NCBI RefSeq assembly: GCF_937981295.1
Contig: NZ_CALJPC010000016.1
Span: 1 to 64,000 of the forward strand
Source: an uncultured Campylobacter sp.
GTDB taxonomy: Bacteria > Campylobacterota > Campylobacteria > Campylobacterales > Campylobacteraceae
Reading direction: 5' to 3'
DNA length: 64,000 nt
How positions within the stretch are numbered: the first letter of the stretch is position 1; every line of letters starts with the position of its first letter. The translations under genes and the position numbers were made by a program. Shown piece by piece: positions 60,379-64,000 of this stretch. Below the pieces are notes generated by a model, which saw only the letters and a list, made by a program, of their open reading frames with translations, was not told the origin of the DNA and searched no databases.

Positions 60379-63300
60379 ATGAAAGTTAAGAGTTTTAGCT
60401 TTGCGCCTCTTTTGGCGCTGTTCGTTTGTTGTTTGACAAACGCGTTTGCAGATGATAGCAGGTCGAACGTGAAGATAAATCCTGCTACCCCAATAAGCAA
60501 CGAGTATCGTGACGATGGCGTGCTGGACGGAAAGATAGGCAGAAGTGGTTGGACTTGGAACGGAAATGAGGGTTTGTATAATTTCACCACTATAAAAAAC
60601 TTTCCGTCTGACGAATTAAACCAAAAGCCGATAGTTAGATTCGGCGGTGCGGGCACATACGTCTTTGGAGACTACGCCGTGACTGGAAAGCCGGTGATTA
60701 AATTAAGCTGGCCTTCTGCTTTAGGCCGTGATTACATGTGGGGAGCAAAAGGCACATACATTAAAGATGACGGCGACGGACAGTTTTATTTGAATAGTTC
60801 AAAAGCTGTTTTGAGGCTTCCTAAGGGCGTGACTAAAGACGATATAGTCTATGCGAGACTTTATTGGCAGGGAAATATATTCAGCACGACTGATTTTGAC
60901 AGCAAAGCAGAATACAACAGCAAAGACGGAAAAAAATTGACCGGTTTTGCTGAGGGGTATACACGGGTGAAATTTAAAATGAAAAGCTCGAAAGGTAAAG
61001 CTAGCATAATAAAAGATGTTTATAGAGATAGATGCGAAGGAACGGCTGCTTGGAACTTTTTGGCAGAATCTCGCAAGCCCTTACGTTTGCGTTTAAAATA
61101 TGGCTGCACTAAAGATATTACCGATCTAGTCAAGCAATATTTTAAAGATTATTCCGACAGCATTGAATTTACTGTAGGAAACGTAAAAACGAGTGATGGT
61201 GAGGATCAAAGCGGTGCAGATTTTACCAATGGAGAGTTCAACAGCGTTCGTCTTGGGCCGTACGGCGGATGGGGAATAATCGTAGTATATGATAAAACCG
61301 CCCCGTCCAGAAGGGCTTTGCTAGATAATTTACAATCTAACGATAGCGTAACGGGTCAAAAAATGACTTATAAAGAGGCCGTAGAATATAAAAATAAATA
61401 TTTTAAACCAAAAAACGTAACTATTTACGGCGATTATTTTGTCCTCACCCCTTGGGATAAGGGATATACGCCTATAAACATTAACGCTACCATCAATGGA
61501 TTTTATACACCTAGAAGTGGGTCCGTAAGTGCAAAGCTAGGGTTTTTAGGGTTTGGTGGCGAGAGAAAAATGACCTCCGACGAGTATTTTAAAGTTCAAC
61601 ACAAAGGAACCGCACAAATGGATTCGCTATACGGATCCGGTGTGGTTAATCAACGGTTAGCTAACGATCGCGCTAATATATACGACGGCTCTGTCGCTTT
61701 ACTTATAAATGATAACGGCACCTATAAGTATAGCTATCCATACGGCACTGGTTATTTAGGTGGATTTGATCTGGACGAATTCGATATCGGTTCAAAGATG
61801 AAGAATGCGCAATCTAGTCTAAACATCTCTTTGGGTGCGGCGTATGAAGATCTCAACGGAGGTCAAGCCGATCAAAACTTCATAAGTATGATTGCTATTT
61901 CCGCCGATTTGTATGTCCCTCAAATGTGCTATCAGTATGAAGTCTATAACGCCTCTAACTGGGTTAAATTCTTTGATAATGATGGTAACCGAAGAAGCGA
62001 AGAGGATGTAAAAAAACTACATGAACCTCCTGAGCAGATCAAAAACCCGGTAGTTGCGGGTGAAAATATCTATTATAGAATGAAATTTGAAAATAGATTG
62101 AATGGCGGCGATAGCGAAGATGCAGCAGGTGCGGTAGTATCGATCGACTTTGGTCAAGCCGGCGCTACCTATACCAAAGATAGCGCTACTATAAATAACG
62201 AGCTAGTCGTAAATGATCCTATCACTACCACTACAAATACCATACCTGCAGCGGCAGCCGATGAACTAGTCTATTTACGCGATGGTCAAAAGGGTGCATA
62301 CGAGACTATGAAAGACGTCATAAAAGGTGGCACTCCAAACGTTACGAAGGCTATTTATAAAGATAGGCAGTTTACTGCGCTTGACGGTAATATATTGAAA
62401 TTTTATATAGGTCAAGGCGCGGGAGACTTAACTCCTTCTTCAACACCGGGCGGTAGTCCTGTACTTGTAGGCGGATTAATGCAGCCAGGTAAAGCGGCAT
62501 ACGGTGAGTTTAATGCTACCGTAAATACGGGTGCAACCATATTGCAGGCTCCTGCCGTGACACTAAGTTATAAGATGAGCTTAGATATAGGCGGCGGTCA
62601 GCGAGTCTTCATAGAGATGGATAGCGCTTCCGAGCTTGAATTATGCGACGCGACAAAGGTTTCTAAAAGCGTTAATATTCTACCTTTAAGCGGTTTGCAG
62701 GTAGTCAATAAGAATTTTAGTAAAAATGACGACGATGATAGACTATATACTCAAGTCTCCGATAAGCCTTTCGATGCGAAACTCATCTTTAGACCGGATT
62801 ATGAGAGCCAATTTTGTAAGAAGTATAAGGATGATACCGGTAAATGCGAGGAATACATCGACGCAGCCGCAAATTCTCCTTACTTCAAAAAAGATCCGAA
62901 TACCGGCAAGCTAGTATATATCGGTAGTGAGGCTAGAAAGCTTGAGAAATTCGACTTGAGCGGTAAATTGTATTTATCCGTTGTCAGGGCGAGAAATGCC
63001 GCTACTACCTCGGATAAAGTTGCCGATAGCGATAAGGGGAATAGCGCAGTTTACTCATGTCTATCCGTAACCGATTCCTTAAAAATTCCGTTTAAGATGA
63101 AGGACAAAACCGATTACACTATCGATAAGGAAGTGGATTTTAAAGGAAAAAGTATTTTAGAGCTAAACGATATAGAGATAGGAGATGCGTATCAGGGTCT
63201 TACATTTATGCTTAGCTATCGTCCGGATAATCAAGTTGCCTCAGGATCCGATTTAGATCAGTATATAAAAAACAAAGATTTAAATAACAGCGATCCTAAG

Positions 63301-64000
63301 GCTTATTATTCGGAGCTCAAGAAATGGGAGCTTAAAAAGCGATATGGATATTGCGAGACAGGTGAGAATTTTAGCTGGTGCAACACAAAACTAACTGCGG
63401 AGCAAAAGAAGGACATTTGGGAGAATAAAATACAACCAGAGTTGCAGAAGCTTGAAGATAATATAAAGGCTGCTAAAGATGAGTTCGGAATTCAAATGTC
63501 AAAAGACGGCTCGTTCCACATATGCGGTAGCGATAACTTCGTGCTTCGCCCTGCATATTTTAATGTAGATACAGAAGCGCTGAAGAATTCGGGCAAGTAT
63601 AGCAAGATCGTAGACACTACCGCTAGCGGTGATATAACTAAAAAGGGTGATGGCTCCAGCGTACTTAATCCTAGTAATCTGCGCGTAGGTGGTGATTATA
63701 CACAAAATGCAGATATCTTGGCTCATGTAATATCGGCCAGAAGCTATAGCGGCAACTACGTACCTAACTACACAGCAGAAATCGGTGGCGATCTTGGCAA
63801 TCAACGCTATCATCTACGTAAAAGCTATGGCGCGGATTCTGATGATACTCAAGATATATCAACCAAGATTCGCGGTATTCAAACCTACTTGCGTCCGTTT
63901 ATATCTAATGAATGCGCGGCTAATGTCTCTACTCAATCCTATTATGTAGATAGAAAGAATGCTTCCACTACATTAAAACGTGGCGTTAAAGAAGATAGTT
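60379..64000 (+). CDS. Giant secreted surface-type protein, N-terminal 1207 residues (continues past window)
   Basis: An open frame from ATG 60379 to the window end. A Sec signal peptide (MKVKSFSFAPLLALFVCCLTNAFA, about 24 residues) is followed by an N-terminal domain with DIVYARLYWQGNIF (about 152) and YGGWGIIVVYDK (about 294), then NVTIYGDYF (about 347). That trio is typical of large DUF11/DUF3344-like surface proteins. Later segments include VAGENIYYRMKFENRL, followed by extracellular-type beta-rich and Cys-containing stretches. It is exported and follows pseudopilin genes, so it could be a pilus-associated adhesin or a secreted substrate. Codon use looks more A/T-rich than its neighbours. 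Function unknown; the frame was checked by eye along its length. Confidence 0.75.
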   Translation, partial: MKVKSFSFAPLLALFVCCLTNAFADDSRSNVKINPATPISNEYRDDGVLDGKIGRSGWTWNGNEGLYNFTTIKNFPSDELNQKPIVRFGGAGTYVFGDYAVTGKPVIKLSWPSALGRDYMWGAKGTYIKDDGDGQFYLNSSKAVLRLPKGVTKDDIVYARLYWQGNIFSTTDFDSKAEYNSKDGKKLTGFAEGYTRVKFKMKSSKGKASIIKDVYRDRCEGTAAWNFLAESRKPLRLRLKYGCTKDITDLVKQYFKDYSDSIEFTVGNVKTSDGEDQSGADFTNGEFNSVRLGPYGGWGIIVVYDKTAPSRRALLDNLQSNDSVTGQKMTYKEAVEYKNKYFKPKNVTIYGDYFVLTPWDKGYTPININATINGFYTPRSGSVSAKLGFLGFGGERKMTSDEYFKVQHKGTAQMDSLYGSGVVNQRLANDRANIYDGSVALLINDNGTYKYSYPYGTGYLGGFDLDEFDIGSKMKNAQSSLNISLGAAYEDLNGGQADQNFISMIAISADLYVPQMCYQYEVYNASNWVKFFDNDGNRRSEEDVKKLHEPPEQIKNPVVAGENIYYRMKFENRLNGGDSEDAAGAVVSIDFGQAGATYTKDSATINNELVVNDPITTTTNTIPAAAADELVYLRDGQKGAYETMKDVIKGGTPNVTKAIYKDRQFTALDGNILKFYIGQGAGDLTPSSTPGGSPVLVGGLMQPGKAAYGEFNATVNTGATILQAPAVTLSYKMSLDIGGGQRVFIEMDSASELELCDATKVSKSVNILPLSGLQVVNKNFSKNDDDDRLYTQVSDKPFDAKLIFRPDYESQFCKKYKDDTGKCEEYIDAAANSPYFKKDPNTGKLVYIGSEARKLEKFDLSGKLYLSVVRARNAATTSDKVADSDKGNSAVYSCLSVTDSLKIPFKMKDKTDYTIDKEVDFKGKSILELNDIEIGDAYQGLTFMLSYRPDNQVASGSDLDQYIKNKDLNNSDPKAYYSELKKWELKKRYGYCETGENFSWCNTKLTAEQKKDIWENKIQPELQKLEDNIKAAKDEFGIQMSKDGSFHICGSDNFVLRPAYFNVDTEALKNSGKYSKIVDTTASGDITKKGDGSSVLNPSNLRVGGDYTQNADILAHVISARSYSGNYVPNYTAEIGGDLGNQRYHLRKSYGADSDDTQDISTKIRGIQTYLRPFISNECAANVSTQSYYVDRKNASTTLKRGVKEDS

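Overview
The window looks like a chromosomal segment of an anaerobic or microaerophilic Campylobacter (Campylobacterota). The gene orders purE-(unknown)-glyQ-nif3-zinc ribbon-waaA-pseudouridine synthase-ffh-rpsP-KH-rimM-trmD-rplS, HIT/pheS-pheT-aroA-ispH-rpsA-serA, rpmB/rpe/dnaQ and lon-bamD match Campylobacter jejuni blocks as I remember them. GC is fairly high for the genus (estimated by eye in the mid to upper 40s percent). Together with an anaerobe-type dehydratase activase and the absence of the fliW-proC pair that I expect beside bamD, this suggests a species such as the aflagellate C. gracilis. That species call is an inference.

Layout. 1-4700: partial GNAT acetyltransferase, YciI-like protein, ComEC DNA-uptake channel, glutamine synthetase and a PHP phosphatase, all on the minus strand. 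4751-15185: a long plus-strand run of translation and housekeeping genes (U32 peptidase, purE, GyrI-like protein, glyQ, nif3, zinc ribbon, waaA, pseudouridine synthase, ffh, rpsP, KH, rimM, trmD, rplS), many overlapping by 1-11 nt. 15481-19652: a two-gene BadF/HgdC-type activase system. 20026-24224: lipoprotein, tRNA-Ser, bactofilin with M23 peptidase, Dps and HIT protein. 24355-33188: pheST-aroA-ispH-rpsA-serA. 33803-38714: DUF3137 protein, then a zinc island: a fused ZevA-ZevB-like permease, a ZnuA-like binding protein and a divergent Fur/Zur-family regulator. 38849-44768: unknown protein, YdcH, ArgJ, a K+ channel-like protein, L28, rpe and a DnaQ-like exonuclease. 46618-49525: glycerate kinase and a GntP permease. 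50612-56610: YrdC-like protein, EamA transporter, two small membrane proteins, Lon and BamD. 56863-64000: three pseudopilin genes, a long-form hibernation factor and the first 1207 codons of a giant secreted protein that runs off the window.

Intergenic DNA is dominated by AAATTT, GAATTT and AAATTTTAAAATTT words. These contain the RAATTY hexamer that C. jejuni methylates and uses to discriminate DNA in transformation. Several operon ends carry stem-loops whose arms contain this hexamer. ComEC and the pseudopilins in the same window fit natural competence, though competence in this organism is inferred.

Most interesting: (i) the znuA/zevAB-fusion/zur unit as a possible non-standard zinc import system with no ABC permease beside it; (ii) a structured ffh-rpsP leader in which two perfect stems interleave with pseudoknot topology; (iii) mutually exclusive hairpins between gntP and glycerate kinase; (iv) the pseudopilin/giant secreted protein cluster; (v) Ala/Ser/Asn-rich low-complexity insertions in conserved proteins (GlyQ, WaaA, Lon, ZevAB). 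No CRISPR array, insertion sequence, prophage or rRNA gene was seen.
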